Source of the DNA: Dorea_D sp963559605
Lineage (GTDB): Bacteria > Bacillota > Clostridia > Lachnospirales > Lachnospiraceae
Length of the DNA stretch: 64,000 bases
Assembly (NCBI GenBank): GCA_963559605.1
Contig: CAUWLL010000003.1
Location: 35,035-99,034 of the forward strand
Direction: 5' to 3'
Part shown: one piece after another, positions 1-8,452 of the stretch
Numbering within the stretch: the stretch's first letter is position 1
How the letters are laid out: each line of letters starts with the position of its first letter
The notes under the pieces: model-generated
The model's database searches: none
What the model was told of the DNA's origin: nothing
Seen by the model: only the letters and a program-made list of their open reading frames with translations
Translations under genes and position numbers: made by a program

Positions 1-586
1 CCGTCTTAATCAGAAGATCGTCAAAATCCAGCGCATTATTGGCTTTCAATTGCTTTTCATATTCCACGTAAACTTCCGCAATCCTGCGCCCGGAATAATC
101 TCCTCCCGCATTTAAACGGAACTCCTCCGGTGTGACAAGCTCATTTTTCGCCTGAGAAACTGCGGAAAGAAGTGTGCGCTCTTTGTAAACTTTCGTATCG
201 ATCTGCAAGAGCTTACACACATCTTTCATTAACGTCTTCTGATCGTCCGTATCGTAAATGGTAAAATTCGTATCATATCCCAGCAATTCGATATGACGCC
301 TCAAGATCCGCACACACATAGAGTGAAACGTACTCACCCAAATACTCTCTGCACCAAACCCCACAAGAGAATCTACTCTTTCTCTCATCTCTCCCGCCGC
401 CTTGTTGGTAAATGTAATCGCCAGGATATTCCATGGATTAACTCCCTTTTCTTCTATCAAATATGCAATTCTATGTGTCAATACTCTGGTCTTTCCAGAG
501 CCTGCTCCCGCAAGAATGAGAAGCGGACCGTCGGTAGAATAGACCGCTTCCTGCTGTGGCTCATTCAATGTATCATAAATACTCAA
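1..586 (-). CDS. pcrA: ATP-dependent DNA helicase PcrA/UvrD, N-terminal part (runs off the left edge)
   Basis: About 195 N-terminal residues of a superfamily 1 DNA helicase, which unwinds DNA in repair and replication. The protein opens LSIYDTLNEPQQEAV, then the Walker A motif GAGSGKT and the motif Ia region AITFTNKAAGEMRERV, followed by the start of domain 1B. The start is taken as TTG at 586, because AAGGA lies ten bases upstream and no in-frame ATG precedes the conserved LNEPQ. The stop of the upstream cysteine desulfidase gene is only 19 bases away, so the two are probably co-transcribed. The C-terminal two-thirds lie outside the window. PcrA/UvrD is clear; Rep is less likely in this phylum. 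Confidence 0.93.
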   Translation of the reverse strand, partial: MSIYDTLNEPQQEAVYSTDGPLLILAGAGSGKTRVLTHRIAYLIEEKGVNPWNILAITFTNKAAGEMRERVDSLVGFGAESIWVSTFHSMCVRILRRHIELLGYDTNFTIYDTDDQKTLMKDVCKLLQIDTKVYKERTLLSAVSQAKNELVTPEEFRLNAGGDYSGRRIAEVYVEYEKQLKANNALDFDDLLIKT

Positions 587-605
587 AATCTGTTATTTCC
601 TTTCT

Positions 606-1883
606 CTATCCATCGATCATCATTTTGATGATCTCTTCATTTGTCTCTCTCATACCATCTTTTCCAAGGCGCCCGATGTTACTGATGGTAGCTTCCACCC
701 CTTTTGTCACAATGCCGTCTCCTGCATAGAACTGCTGCCCTCTTAAAAACATGTTATATCCTAAAATTCCTGCATCTACGGAAGCCGCTATCTTTGCCGC
801 ACAGGACGCTTTTGCACCGTCACACACCATACCGGACACGATTGCCAGAGCATTCACAACGGTATGGATCACTTCCTCATATCCGCCGCCGCACAAATAA
901 GCGATTCCAGCTCCTGCCGCCGCACCGGCGCTGACCGCACCGCAGTAAGCAGACAATCTGCCGATACCTGTTTTCTGATGGATCGCTGTTAAATTCGAAA
1001 GCGCCAGCGCACGGTAGGTTTTTTCCTCATCTGCACCAAATTCTTTGGCATATTCCAGTACCGGAAGAGAGCAAGTCATGCCCTGATTTCCACTTCCTGC
1101 ATTGATGATGACCGGAAGTTCACAACCGTTCATTCTGGCATCAGAACCTGCTGCCGCTCTGGCTTTTGCCCTTGTCCTCACATCATCTCCATAGGTATCC
1201 AATAGTACACTTCCTATATTCGCGCCATAATTGCCTTTCATACCCTCATCGGCAATGGCAGTGTTATATTCGATCTGACGTCCGATCACCTCTCTGACAT
1301 CCTCAATATCTACCATATTAATAAATTCCCAGATCGACTTCATATCCAGAAGGCTTCTGTCTGTCAGTCCCTCTTCCTTTTCTCCTTCTACCGGAACTTC
1401 CAACAGTCTCTCTCCGTTTTTCTCAATTAACACAATATTAGTATGGTAGTTGGCAATTCTTACCTTTGCATAAGAATCCCCTTTACTTACAGTCACCACA
1501 ATCTCAAATGTAATTCCATGGTCTACATGTTCTACCGTAATTTCTGTTTGCTCCAGAAACTCCACCATCTGCGCAATCTCTTCTTCCGAAACCTCTGCAA
1601 TAACTTCCAGCTCTTTTTCCGCTTTCCCCGCAATAATGCCGGCAGTAGCCGCTGCCGGGATCCCTTTCAGATGATTCGTGTTCGGAACGATTACACTCTT
1701 TACGTTCTTAATAATACTTCCGCTTGCTTCGATCATTACTTTATCCGGGATACATCCCAAAACTTCTCTTGCCTTTGCCGCTGCATATGCAAGTGCGATA
1801 GGCTCTGTGCATCCCATTGCCGGCACAAGTTCCTCTTTCAAAATCTGAACATATGCCTGATATTTTTCATCTGTTTTCTTCAC
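606..1883 (-). CDS. cyuA: L-cysteine desulfidase family protein (CyuA/YhaM, UPF0597)
   Basis: A 425-residue protein of the serine-dehydratase-alpha-like UPF0597 family. Characterised members (E. coli CyuA, archaeal CdsB) are iron-sulfur enzymes that break L-cysteine into pyruvate, ammonia and sulfide. The family signature MGCTEP is at residues 23-28, with the presumed cluster cysteine C25; glycine-rich stretches such as NAGSGNQG follow. Length is normal for the family. The start is GTG at 1883 with a perfect AGGAGG seven bases upstream. An extended -10 (TGC then TATACT, 1943-1948) lies upstream. pcrA follows 19 bases downstream. Substrate is inferred from family only; a serine dehydratase-like role is the alternative. 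Confidence 0.85.
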   Translation of the reverse strand: MKKTDEKYQAYVQILKEELVPAMGCTEPIALAYAAAKAREVLGCIPDKVMIEASGSIIKNVKSVIVPNTNHLKGIPAAATAGIIAGKAEKELEVIAEVSEEEIAQMVEFLEQTEITVEHVDHGITFEIVVTVSKGDSYAKVRIANYHTNIVLIEKNGERLLEVPVEGEKEEGLTDRSLLDMKSIWEFINMVDIEDVREVIGRQIEYNTAIADEGMKGNYGANIGSVLLDTYGDDVRTRAKARAAAGSDARMNGCELPVIINAGSGNQGMTCSLPVLEYAKEFGADEEKTYRALALSNLTAIHQKTGIGRLSAYCGAVSAGAAAGAGIAYLCGGGYEEVIHTVVNALAIVSGMVCDGAKASCAAKIAASVDAGILGYNMFLRGQQFYAGDGIVTKGVEATISNIGRLGKDGMRETNEEIIKMMIDG

Positions 1884-2012
1884 TTTTTTACCTCCTGTAT
1901 CTGTACATCCCCCATACAGATATTATTTTCATACCTTTGTTTAGTATAGCATACCTTTCCTGCCTTCGCACCAGAAAACTCGTCTGTAATAAATATTCAG
2001 AAAACTTATGGC

Positions 2013-2041
2013 TTGTCATATGGTTTTGAATACTATATAAT
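2013..2041 (+). promoter_or_regulatory. Promoter of the DUF1836 gene
   Basis: TTGTCA (2013-2018), a 17-base spacer and a perfect TATAAT (2036-2041). The predicted start of transcription is about 40 bases before the gene at 2087, which has TGAGGTGAG as ribosome binding site. Confidence 0.7.
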
Positions 2042-2086
2042 GAGTTACATATAGATACAGATTAAAAAATACATTGAGGTGAGCAC

Positions 2087-2698
2087 ATGACAATTGATAC
2101 TAAAGATATGCTGAACAGCATTTTATCCAGCATCGCACGCATAGACTATATCAAATCAGAAGATATTCCGAATATTGGGTTGTATATGGATCAGGTCACA
2201 ACCTTTATGGAAGAAGAACTGCGCTCCACAAAGCGCTATGAGGAAGATAAAATCCTTACAAAAACAATGATCAACAACTATGCAAAAAATAATCTTCTCC
2301 CTCCCCCGGTAAAGAAAAAATATTCCAAAGAACATATGTTGATGATGATTTTCATCTACTACTTTAAAAATATTCTGTCGATTAAAGATATTGAAACTTT
2401 ACTTTCTCCCCTGACTGAGAAATATTTCGACAAACAGGAGGGCTTAAGCTTTACGGACATTTATGAAGAAATCTGTCAGTTCGAGAAATCAAGGATCATA
2501 GATGTTCAAAAAGACATGGCAAAAACTTACCAGTCTGCCCTCGAAACATTTTCCGACATCCCGGAAAACGAACGCGGTAATTTACAGACTTTCGCATTTC
2601 TTTGCAGTTTAAGTTTTGATGTGTATATTAAAAAACAAATTATCGAAAAGTTGATCGACGAGCTTCCGAAGCCGGAACATACGAAAAAAAAAGAATAA
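2087..2698 (+). CDS. DUF1836 domain-containing protein
   Basis: A 203-residue cytosolic protein recognised as DUF1836, a family common in Clostridia whose N-terminal part resembles a MerR-like winged helix (LTKTMINNYAKNNLLPPPVKKKYS, residues about 63-86). No function is established; a role in transcription regulation is inferred from the HTH-like region. No membrane segment or signal peptide is visible. It stands alone on the plus strand with its own promoter at 2013-2041 and an intrinsic terminator that overlaps its stop codon. The divergent neighbour is the cysteine desulfidase gene, but no shared operator is obvious. Confidence 0.8.
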   Translation: MTIDTKDMLNSILSSIARIDYIKSEDIPNIGLYMDQVTTFMEEELRSTKRYEEDKILTKTMINNYAKNNLLPPPVKKKYSKEHMLMMIFIYYFKNILSIKDIETLLSPLTEKYFDKQEGLSFTDIYEEICQFEKSRIIDVQKDMAKTYQSALETFSDIPENERGNLQTFAFLCSLSFDVYIKKQIIEKLIDELPKPEHTKKKE

Positions 2699-2719
2699 GG
2701 CGCACTGCCTTATTTTTTT
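2694..2719 (+). terminator. Intrinsic terminator of the DUF1836 gene
   Basis: Perfect 8-bp stem AATAAGGC / GCCTTATT around the loop GCACT, running into a T-tract. The left arm contains the TAA stop codon. Confidence 0.88.
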
Positions 2720-2785
2720 ATGTAAGTAACCTTCCGACGTCATTTCGCATATGCTACCACTAGGAATTTTCAAGGAGGCAGGATT

Positions 2786-3835
2786 ATGAAAAAGAGAGTT
2801 CTCACTATGGCATTAGTCATTGCCATGCTGCTGACATTCCTGATGTCAGCGTGTTCTTCCAAAGAAAAAACAGACACAGCATCCAAAGATACAAAAGCAC
2901 AGGCAGAAACCCCTCTTCCGGAAATGAAGAAAGTGGTATTGAATGAAGTGGCACACTCTATCTTCTATGCACCTATGTATGTAGCGATTGAAGAAGGATA
3001 CTTTGAGGAAGAAGGTATCGCGTTAGATCTGGTTACCGGATTTGGCGCTGATAAAACGATGACCGCTGTCCTCTCTGGCAGTGCAGACATTGGTTTCATG
3101 GGTTCAGAAGCGTCTATCTACACTTACAATGAAGGCGCTAACGACTATGTGGTAAACTTCGCCCAGCTCACTCAGCGCGCAGGCAACTTCTTAGTTGCCA
3201 GAGAAGAAATGCCAAACTTTAAATGGGAAGATTTAAAAGGCAAGGAAGTATTAGGAGGACGAAAGGGCGGTATGCCACAAATGGTATTTGAATATATTCT
3301 CCGCCAAAACGATATTGATCCGGCAAAAGACGTAACCATCGACCAGAGCATTGATTTTGGCTCCACTGCCGCAGCTTTCGCAGAAGGAAAAGGAGATTTT
3401 ACGGTTGAATTCGAACCGGGTGCAACCAGCCTTGAGAAAGAAGGCAAAGGCCATGTAGTTGCCTCTCTGGGAACCGACAGTGGATATGTTCCGTACACTG
3501 CTTTTTCTGCAAAACAAAGCTTTATCGAGAAAAACCCGGAGATCATCCAAGGATTTACCAATGCTCTTCAAAAAGGTATGGACTACGTACAGTCCCACAA
3601 ACCGGAAGACATTGCTAAAATTATCGCTCCCCAATTTAAAGAGACTGATCTTGACACTGTCACAACCATCGTGACACGTTATTACGAACAGGATACATGG
3701 AAAGAGAATCTGATCTTTGAAGAACAGAGCTTTGAATTATTACAGGATATTTTAGAAGATGCAAAGGAACTGACCAAACGAGCTCCTTATAAAGATCTTG
3801 TAACTACCGAATACGCCGAAAAAGCGGCACCATAA
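2786..3835 (+). CDS. ABC transporter substrate-binding lipoprotein (NMT1/SsuA/ThiY-like), orphan
   Basis: A 349-residue secreted lipoprotein. The signal peptide ends in the lipobox LMSAC with C23 as the lipidated residue. The mature part has the NMT1/THI5-like fold signature seen in nitrate, sulfonate and pyrimidine-precursor binding proteins: a conserved VLNEVAHSIFYAPMYVAIEEGYF segment, then VTGFGADKTMTAVLSGSADIGFMG. It captures a small organic ligand outside the membrane; the ligand cannot be told. A strong AAGGAGG precedes the ATG. No permease or ATPase gene is adjacent: a DUF1836 gene precedes it and a convergent dehydrogenase follows. It must use components encoded elsewhere, or be a remnant. 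Confidence 0.85.
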   Translation: MKKRVLTMALVIAMLLTFLMSACSSKEKTDTASKDTKAQAETPLPEMKKVVLNEVAHSIFYAPMYVAIEEGYFEEEGIALDLVTGFGADKTMTAVLSGSADIGFMGSEASIYTYNEGANDYVVNFAQLTQRAGNFLVAREEMPNFKWEDLKGKEVLGGRKGGMPQMVFEYILRQNDIDPAKDVTIDQSIDFGSTAAAFAEGKGDFTVEFEPGATSLEKEGKGHVVASLGTDSGYVPYTAFSAKQSFIEKNPEIIQGFTNALQKGMDYVQSHKPEDIAKIIAPQFKETDLDTVTTIVTRYYEQDTWKENLIFEEQSFELLQDILEDAKELTKRAPYKDLVTTEYAEKAAP

Positions 3836-3840
3836 ATAAC

Positions 3841-3873
3841 AGGAGGGGCGCTTCATCTCGAAGTTCCCCTCCT
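3841..3873. terminator. Hairpin between the convergent SBP and SDR genes
   Basis: Arms AGGAGGGG (3841-3848) and CCCCTCCT (3866-3873) with an inner CTTC/GAAG stem. The T-rich stretch downstream is weak, so it may act on either strand. Confidence 0.65.
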
Positions 3874-3903
3874 CGTCTTTGCTTCTCTCATATTTTATCG
3901 CGT

Positions 3904-4647
3904 TTACGTTCTCATTGCTCCGTCAACAGACAAGATTTCTCCTGTTACGTAAGACGCCATGTCGCTTGCCAAGAATAAAAATGCATTTGCAATATCTTCC
4001 GGCTCTCCCACTCTGCGCAGCGGAATATTGGCAATTAACGGCTGTATCATCTGCTCTGGAAGCGCTGCTACCATATCTGTTTTTGTAATTCCCGGAGCTA
4101 CTGCGTTTACCCGGATGTTGCTTGGTCCAAGCTCTCTTGCCAGAGACCATGTCAGACCGTTGACCGCAGACTTACTGGTCGGGTACCCTACACCGGATTT
4201 CTGTCCGCAAATACTTACCATAGAGCTTGTATTGATAATACATCCGCCGCCCTGCTCTCTCATATATTTCACCGTCGGCTGAATCGTATAAAATAACGCC
4301 TTTACATTCAAATCCATAATCTTATCGAAATCTTCCGGATTATAATCCTCAAGCTTTGTGCTCTGAGAAATCCCCGCATTATTCGCCAATATATCAATTC
4401 TTCCGTATTTCTTCTTTACCTCTTCAACTGCATCTGCCACTGCCTTTGCATCTGAAAGATCGGGCCATGCTCCGTCCACCTTCCAATCCGGATTCTCGGC
4501 TCTGAGAGAGTGCAGCGCTTTTTCCACAGTCTCCTCTCTTGATCCGAATAACACAACCGAAGCTCCGTTTTCCAAATATTTCTTTACAATCGCATAACCG
4601 ATCCCTCTTGTTCCGCCTGTAACAATTGCTACTTTTCCCTGTAACAT
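3904..4647 (-). CDS. Short-chain dehydrogenase/reductase, BaiA/hydroxysteroid-dehydrogenase-like
   Basis: A 247-residue classical SDR that transfers hydride between NAD(P) and an alcohol/ketone. Visible elements are the cofactor motif TGGTRGIG (10-17), NNAG (89-92), N114, S142 and the YPTSK catalytic pair Y155/K159. The segment after strand 2 reads LFGSREE and the usual acidic D-V motif is replaced by PDL, a pattern I recall from BaiA bile-acid 3-alpha-hydroxysteroid dehydrogenases. The C-terminus SVDGAMRT also resembles BaiA (VDGAYRP). A FabG-type oxoacyl-ACP reductase is the alternative; no fatty-acid genes are nearby. A long perfect palindrome lies 32 bases upstream of the ATG. Confidence 0.85.
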   Translation of the reverse strand: MLQGKVAIVTGGTRGIGYAIVKKYLENGASVVLFGSREETVEKALHSLRAENPDWKVDGAWPDLSDAKAVADAVEEVKKKYGRIDILANNAGISQSTKLEDYNPEDFDKIMDLNVKALFYTIQPTVKYMREQGGGCIINTSSMVSICGQKSGVGYPTSKSAVNGLTWSLARELGPSNIRVNAVAPGITKTDMVAALPEQMIQPLIANIPLRRVGEPEDIANAFLFLASDMASYVTGEILSVDGAMRT

Positions 4648-4678
4648 ATATGTTCCTCCTTTTTACTATCTGCATTCT

Positions 4679-4707
4679 ATAATATCAGTAACTATTACTG
4701 ATATTAT
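4679..4707. promoter_or_regulatory. Perfect 13-bp-arm palindrome, probable operator of the SDR gene
   Basis: ATAATATCAGTAA (4679-4691), spacer CTA, then TTACTGATATTAT (4695-4707): every base pairs. It sits just upstream of the minus-strand dehydrogenase ATG (4647), where the promoter must lie, and about 100 bases before the plus-strand deacetylase. The form fits a TetR- or MarR-family dimer site; there is no such regulator in the window. Confidence 0.7.
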
Positions 4708-4805
4708 CATATCACAATTCTATCTATCTGAAAAGATTTTTTTGCTCTGTATTAAAAAGTTTTTTCATACATATATATAAATGAAATGCAAAAAGGAATT
4801 TGGTC

Positions 4806-5615
4806 ATGATCATGAAACAAACACTGCTAAAACTTACCGCTACCCTGCTCTTATTTATCTGTGCTTTTTTTGCCGGCAGATTTGCAGCAGAAAAAACTTC
4901 CCCCGTCTCTTCCACTCCTCTTCTTCTGGCTGTAGATGACTGGGGACTGAGTTTTCAAAAAGAGGGAGAACCACCTGTTGCCAACGCTTCCTTTGATGAA
5001 CTCAAAAAATACAACGCATACTATGCAGATAAGACAAAAGAAAAAGTGATTTATCTTACCTTTGACTGTGGATTTGAAAATGGAAATACGGAAAACATTC
5101 TGAATGCTTTGAAAAAACATAAAGTTCCTGCAACGTTCTTTGTTGTGGGGAATTATCTGACCGATAATCCCGGACTTGTAAAACGGATCGTAAAAGACGG
5201 TCATATTGTCGCCAATCACACTTATCACCACCCGGATATGTCTAAAATTTCCACAAAAGAAGCCTTTGAAAAAGAATTAAAAGACGTGGAAACCGAATAT
5301 AAAAAAATCACCGGAAAAGAAATGATAAAATTTTACCGTCCTCCACAGGGAAAATACAGCGTCGAAAACTTGCAAATGGCAAAAAACTTCGGATATTCCA
5401 CTTTTTTCTGGAGCCTCGCCTATGTAGACTGGTATGAAGATAAACAGCCGACGAAAGAGGAGGCATTTGACAAACTTCTTGGGCGTATTCATCCGGGAGC
5501 TGTCGTCCTTTTACATAATACCTCAAAAACAAACGGGGATATTTTGGATGAACTTCTCACAAAATGGAAAGACATGGGTTATACGTTTAAATCCCTGGAT
5601 CGTCTCACAGACTGA
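4806..5615 (+). CDS. pdaA: Polysaccharide deacetylase, PdaA-like (muramic delta-lactam de-N-acetylase family)
   Basis: A 269-residue NodB-fold deacetylase. One N-terminal hydrophobic segment (about residues 9-25) anchors or exports it. The first catalytic motif is TFDCGFENGNT near residue 85, a variant typical of PdaA, which removes the acetyl group from N-acetylmuramic acid when spore-cortex delta-lactam is made. The metal motif HTYHH (about 138-142) and RPPQGKYS (about 172) follow. The start is ATG at 4806, because AAGGA lies 8 bases upstream; a TTG at 4800 and a second ATG at 4812 are alternatives. It is monocistronic. Sporulation role is inferred from the family. Confidence 0.83.
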   Translation: MIMKQTLLKLTATLLLFICAFFAGRFAAEKTSPVSSTPLLLAVDDWGLSFQKEGEPPVANASFDELKKYNAYYADKTKEKVIYLTFDCGFENGNTENILNALKKHKVPATFFVVGNYLTDNPGLVKRIVKDGHIVANHTYHHPDMSKISTKEAFEKELKDVETEYKKITGKEMIKFYRPPQGKYSVENLQMAKNFGYSTFFWSLAYVDWYEDKQPTKEEAFDKLLGRIHPGAVVLLHNTSKTNGDILDELLTKWKDMGYTFKSLDRLTD

Positions 5616-5625
5616 TCCAGGGATT
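5590..5625. terminator. Hairpin terminator after the PdaA-like gene
   Basis: Perfect 12-bp arms AATCCCTGGATC (5590-5601) and GATCCAGGGATT (5614-5625), with GTCT/AGAC extending the stem inward. The stop codon is inside the right arm. No long T-tract follows, so strength is uncertain. Confidence 0.6.
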
Positions 5626-5666
5626 TCCCCGACGAAGAAAGAATTACAGATAACTGCACTTACCTT

Positions 5667-7487
5667 CTAGACATGTAGTTTTTTATGCATTTCTTCTTTA
5701 AATTCCTTACTCCTGAATAATACCAGAGCCATCAGGAACAAGAAACTTAATCCCACACATAAAACTGCAGGAGGACGTACAGTGATCACTTTCACCAGCA
5801 TCAGAACAAAAGGTACGATCATTCCATACACTGATGCCATAACATAATAAATCATATACTCTCTTGCCGAATGAGACTGTATTTTGGAAATGATCAGCAT
5901 GGACACCTGAGCCAACAGGCACATTAGTGGAAGTACATAGTTTACCGACCAGCCGTTCCATCCAAAAATTTCATCCCACACAATACAGATGACGGTCACC
6001 AGAAGCAGCTGCCACATAATATTTTTCAATAAATTATAACGTTTGGAATACCCGGTCGATAACGCCATCCACATACACCCGATTCCTCCTGCCACGATCA
6101 GTGACCATAAATTATCCGGTGTAAATATTACATTTGCCATTATGGCAAATACTGCTGCTGCCACACAACCGAAAGAAAAACCTTTAAAAAACTTTCTTCC
6201 TTCGTAATTTGGCTTTACCTCTTTCGGATATTCCGGCTCCAACACTTGGATCTTGATACCAAGTTCCTGCAAAATACGGTAAAAATTCCTCTGGATATTA
6301 GAACTGTCATATCTAGATGTAAAGCCAAAGGTCAGCGCATCTCCATAGGAACAGACGCAAAGCTCCGTTCGGGGCGTACTTGTGTACACTCCGAACCTCT
6401 CAATATAAGGTTCATATTCTTTTGGCATCTTCACCGCACTCATATTAGAAAGTACCGCCGTCACTTCACTTTCCGCCATCTTCGCCCCCATTTTAATACA
6501 GGGGTTCTTTAATATGAGAGGCGCCCACTTCAATATTTTGTGCTTCTCAAACGCAATCGTTTCGTTCATACGGCCGGCAACCTCTTCCTTTGTAAGATGA
6601 TCTGCAAAATACTGCTTTACCACTTTAAGTACATCCTCGAAACGGTCTTCACCCTCACCGAACTTATATCCCGGTTCAATATAACTGAAAAAATTAAGCA
6701 TAGAATCTGACGGGAAAATCTTTCTTAAATTCACCGGAACCATCAATATAACCGGTTTTTTCTCCTGCGTCCTGGACATTTCCCCGTGGATAGCACAGAT
6801 AAGAGCCGCCGAAAGGACAACGGTCATAGATGTCTCGTATTTTCTGGAAAGTTCCAAAAGCTCCGTAACCGATGTGGTTGCTTCCATTACCTTCAGTTCT
6901 TCATATTCTTTTCTTGATTTTTTTATCTGATATGCTTTGACCTTCTGCTTTTTCCGTTTCGGCAAATCTGGATTATAATACTTACTGAAACTGTCGTCCT
7001 CCTGATCTTTCACTGTCAACATCTGACCGGATAACACAACATCTGCAAGTCCCTCTCCCCGGTGTGCCAAATACAGATAGTTCTTCACCAGCTCCCGCAG
7101 AAATTCTGTAGCCCCTGTGCCGTCTGTCAGTGCATGGAACACTTCAAAATTAATACGGTTTCCGTAGTATGTCACCTCAAATAACAGCGCTTTTTTGTCC
7201 CTCACATACAGACTGCTGCAAGGCTCTTTATACTCTTCTTTCACCACCGGACGCAGCTCGCTTTTTTCCAGATAGTGCCAGAACAGTCCCTTTCTCATTC
7301 TGGATAAAAACACCGGATATTTCCGAATCGTCTCATTGACTGCCGCTTGAAGAACCGCAGCGTCAATCTTCTCTTTCAATACACAGTAGAATCGAAATAC
7401 TCGGGTATCTTTCGGACTGCTGGCAGCCGAAAACATCTTTGCCGCATTATCCAAATTTCTCCAATATGCCCGGCTCTGCTCAAACAT
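5667..7487 (-). CDS. Condensation/acyltransferase-like protein with DUF6320 membrane domain
   Basis: A 606-residue two-part protein. The N-terminal ~420 residues have the chloramphenicol-acetyltransferase/condensation fold; the catalytic HxxxDG motif is HALTDG at 118-123. The C-terminal ~170 residues carry about six hydrophobic segments and match what I recall as DUF6320. It probably transfers an acyl group at the cytoplasmic membrane; acceptor and donor are unknown. It overlaps the upstream esterase gene by 8 bases, so the two are translationally coupled and likely act on one substrate. RBS AGGAGG lies 9 bases before the ATG. Alcohol acetyltransferase is the usual automatic name. Confidence 0.78.
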   Translation of the reverse strand: MFEQSRAYWRNLDNAAKMFSAASSPKDTRVFRFYCVLKEKIDAAVLQAAVNETIRKYPVFLSRMRKGLFWHYLEKSELRPVVKEEYKEPCSSLYVRDKKALLFEVTYYGNRINFEVFHALTDGTGATEFLRELVKNYLYLAHRGEGLADVVLSGQMLTVKDQEDDSFSKYYNPDLPKRKKQKVKAYQIKKSRKEYEELKVMEATTSVTELLELSRKYETSMTVVLSAALICAIHGEMSRTQEKKPVILMVPVNLRKIFPSDSMLNFFSYIEPGYKFGEGEDRFEDVLKVVKQYFADHLTKEEVAGRMNETIAFEKHKILKWAPLILKNPCIKMGAKMAESEVTAVLSNMSAVKMPKEYEPYIERFGVYTSTPRTELCVCSYGDALTFGFTSRYDSSNIQRNFYRILQELGIKIQVLEPEYPKEVKPNYEGRKFFKGFSFGCVAAAVFAIMANVIFTPDNLWSLIVAGGIGCMWMALSTGYSKRYNLLKNIMWQLLLVTVICIVWDEIFGWNGWSVNYVLPLMCLLAQVSMLIISKIQSHSAREYMIYYVMASVYGMIVPFVLMLVKVITVRPPAVLCVGLSFLFLMALVLFRSKEFKEEMHKKLHV

Positions 7488-8409
7488 GCTCCGAATCCTC
7501 CTCTAAAAAATGATTGATCAAGTCAAAACTTTCTTTGACATGATAATATTTTATTCCCAATGCAAAATATCCGTGAAGGGCATCTTTTATCCTGTGGACT
7601 TCCACCTGATTCCCGGCTTCTTTCAGTCTTTTCCCATAAGCTTCTGCTTCATCTCTCAACGGATCATATTCCGCAGTCAAAATAAGTGTCTGCGGTTGAT
7701 CGCTGTAATTTGTCTCTAACAGAGGCGCAAAATATTTATTCTCTTTATCCTTTTCATCAGAAGCATAAAGATTGATATAATCTCTCATCTTCCCAGCAGT
7801 CAGAAGGTAATCGCTTCCGTATTTCCGAACGGAAGGAAATGGCGAATTCTCACTGTAATCTCCGTATAATGCAGGATAGATCAGCACTTGTTTCTTCGGA
7901 CGAAACTCACCTTTATCCCTTGCCATCAAAGAGATTGCCGCAGTAAGATTGCCACCGGCACTGTCTCCCATCAACACTATATCATCCGACGCTTTCTGAA
8001 AAACTTCCCGTTCTGTGTAAACAGCTTTTGCCACTGCATAACAATCCATCAAGCCTGTAGGAAACTTATGTTCCGGCGCCAGCCTGTAGCCTACAGATAT
8101 AACCATATGGTTCGTCGCCTGCGCCATTCTGGCACATACCCGCTCATAATTATCAATACTTTCCGTCACCCAGCCACCACCATGAAAAAACAGTATAATC
8201 GGTAAATCCTCCGGCTCTCCCTCTTTCGGCAGATAGATACGCACCGGAACTTCATAATCTCCGTTATAGATCTGATAATCCACCGTCTTATGAAAAATCC
8301 GCATCGGATCAATTGCCTTGAGATTTGCCAGATGTCTCGATGCTTCCACTTCTATTCCGTCAAAGGACAGCGCCTTTAGTACCCGTCGCATAGATTTATT
8401 GATCGGCAT
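7480..8409 (-). CDS. Alpha/beta-hydrolase esterase, HSL/acetyl-hydrolase family
   Basis: A 309-residue cytosolic carboxylesterase of the hormone-sensitive-lipase family. The oxyanion-hole motif HGGGW is at 76-80, the nucleophile elbow GDSAGG has S150, and the acid (EYDPLRDEAE) and histidine (DALHGYFAL) follow near the C-terminus. It hydrolyses short acyl esters. It heads an overlapping pair with an acyltransferase-like gene, which suggests opposing or sequential acyl chemistry on the same molecule. GGAG precedes the ATG by six bases. Confidence 0.87.
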   Translation of the reverse strand: MPINKSMRRVLKALSFDGIEVEASRHLANLKAIDPMRIFHKTVDYQIYNGDYEVPVRIYLPKEGEPEDLPIILFFHGGGWVTESIDNYERVCARMAQATNHMVISVGYRLAPEHKFPTGLMDCYAVAKAVYTEREVFQKASDDIVLMGDSAGGNLTAAISLMARDKGEFRPKKQVLIYPALYGDYSENSPFPSVRKYGSDYLLTAGKMRDYINLYASDEKDKENKYFAPLLETNYSDQPQTLILTAEYDPLRDEAEAYGKRLKEAGNQVEVHRIKDALHGYFALGIKYYHVKESFDLINHFLEEDSEHV

Positions 8410-8452
8410 ATCTTTCTCCCATTCTCTGTAATTGTATACACTCTATAACCGC

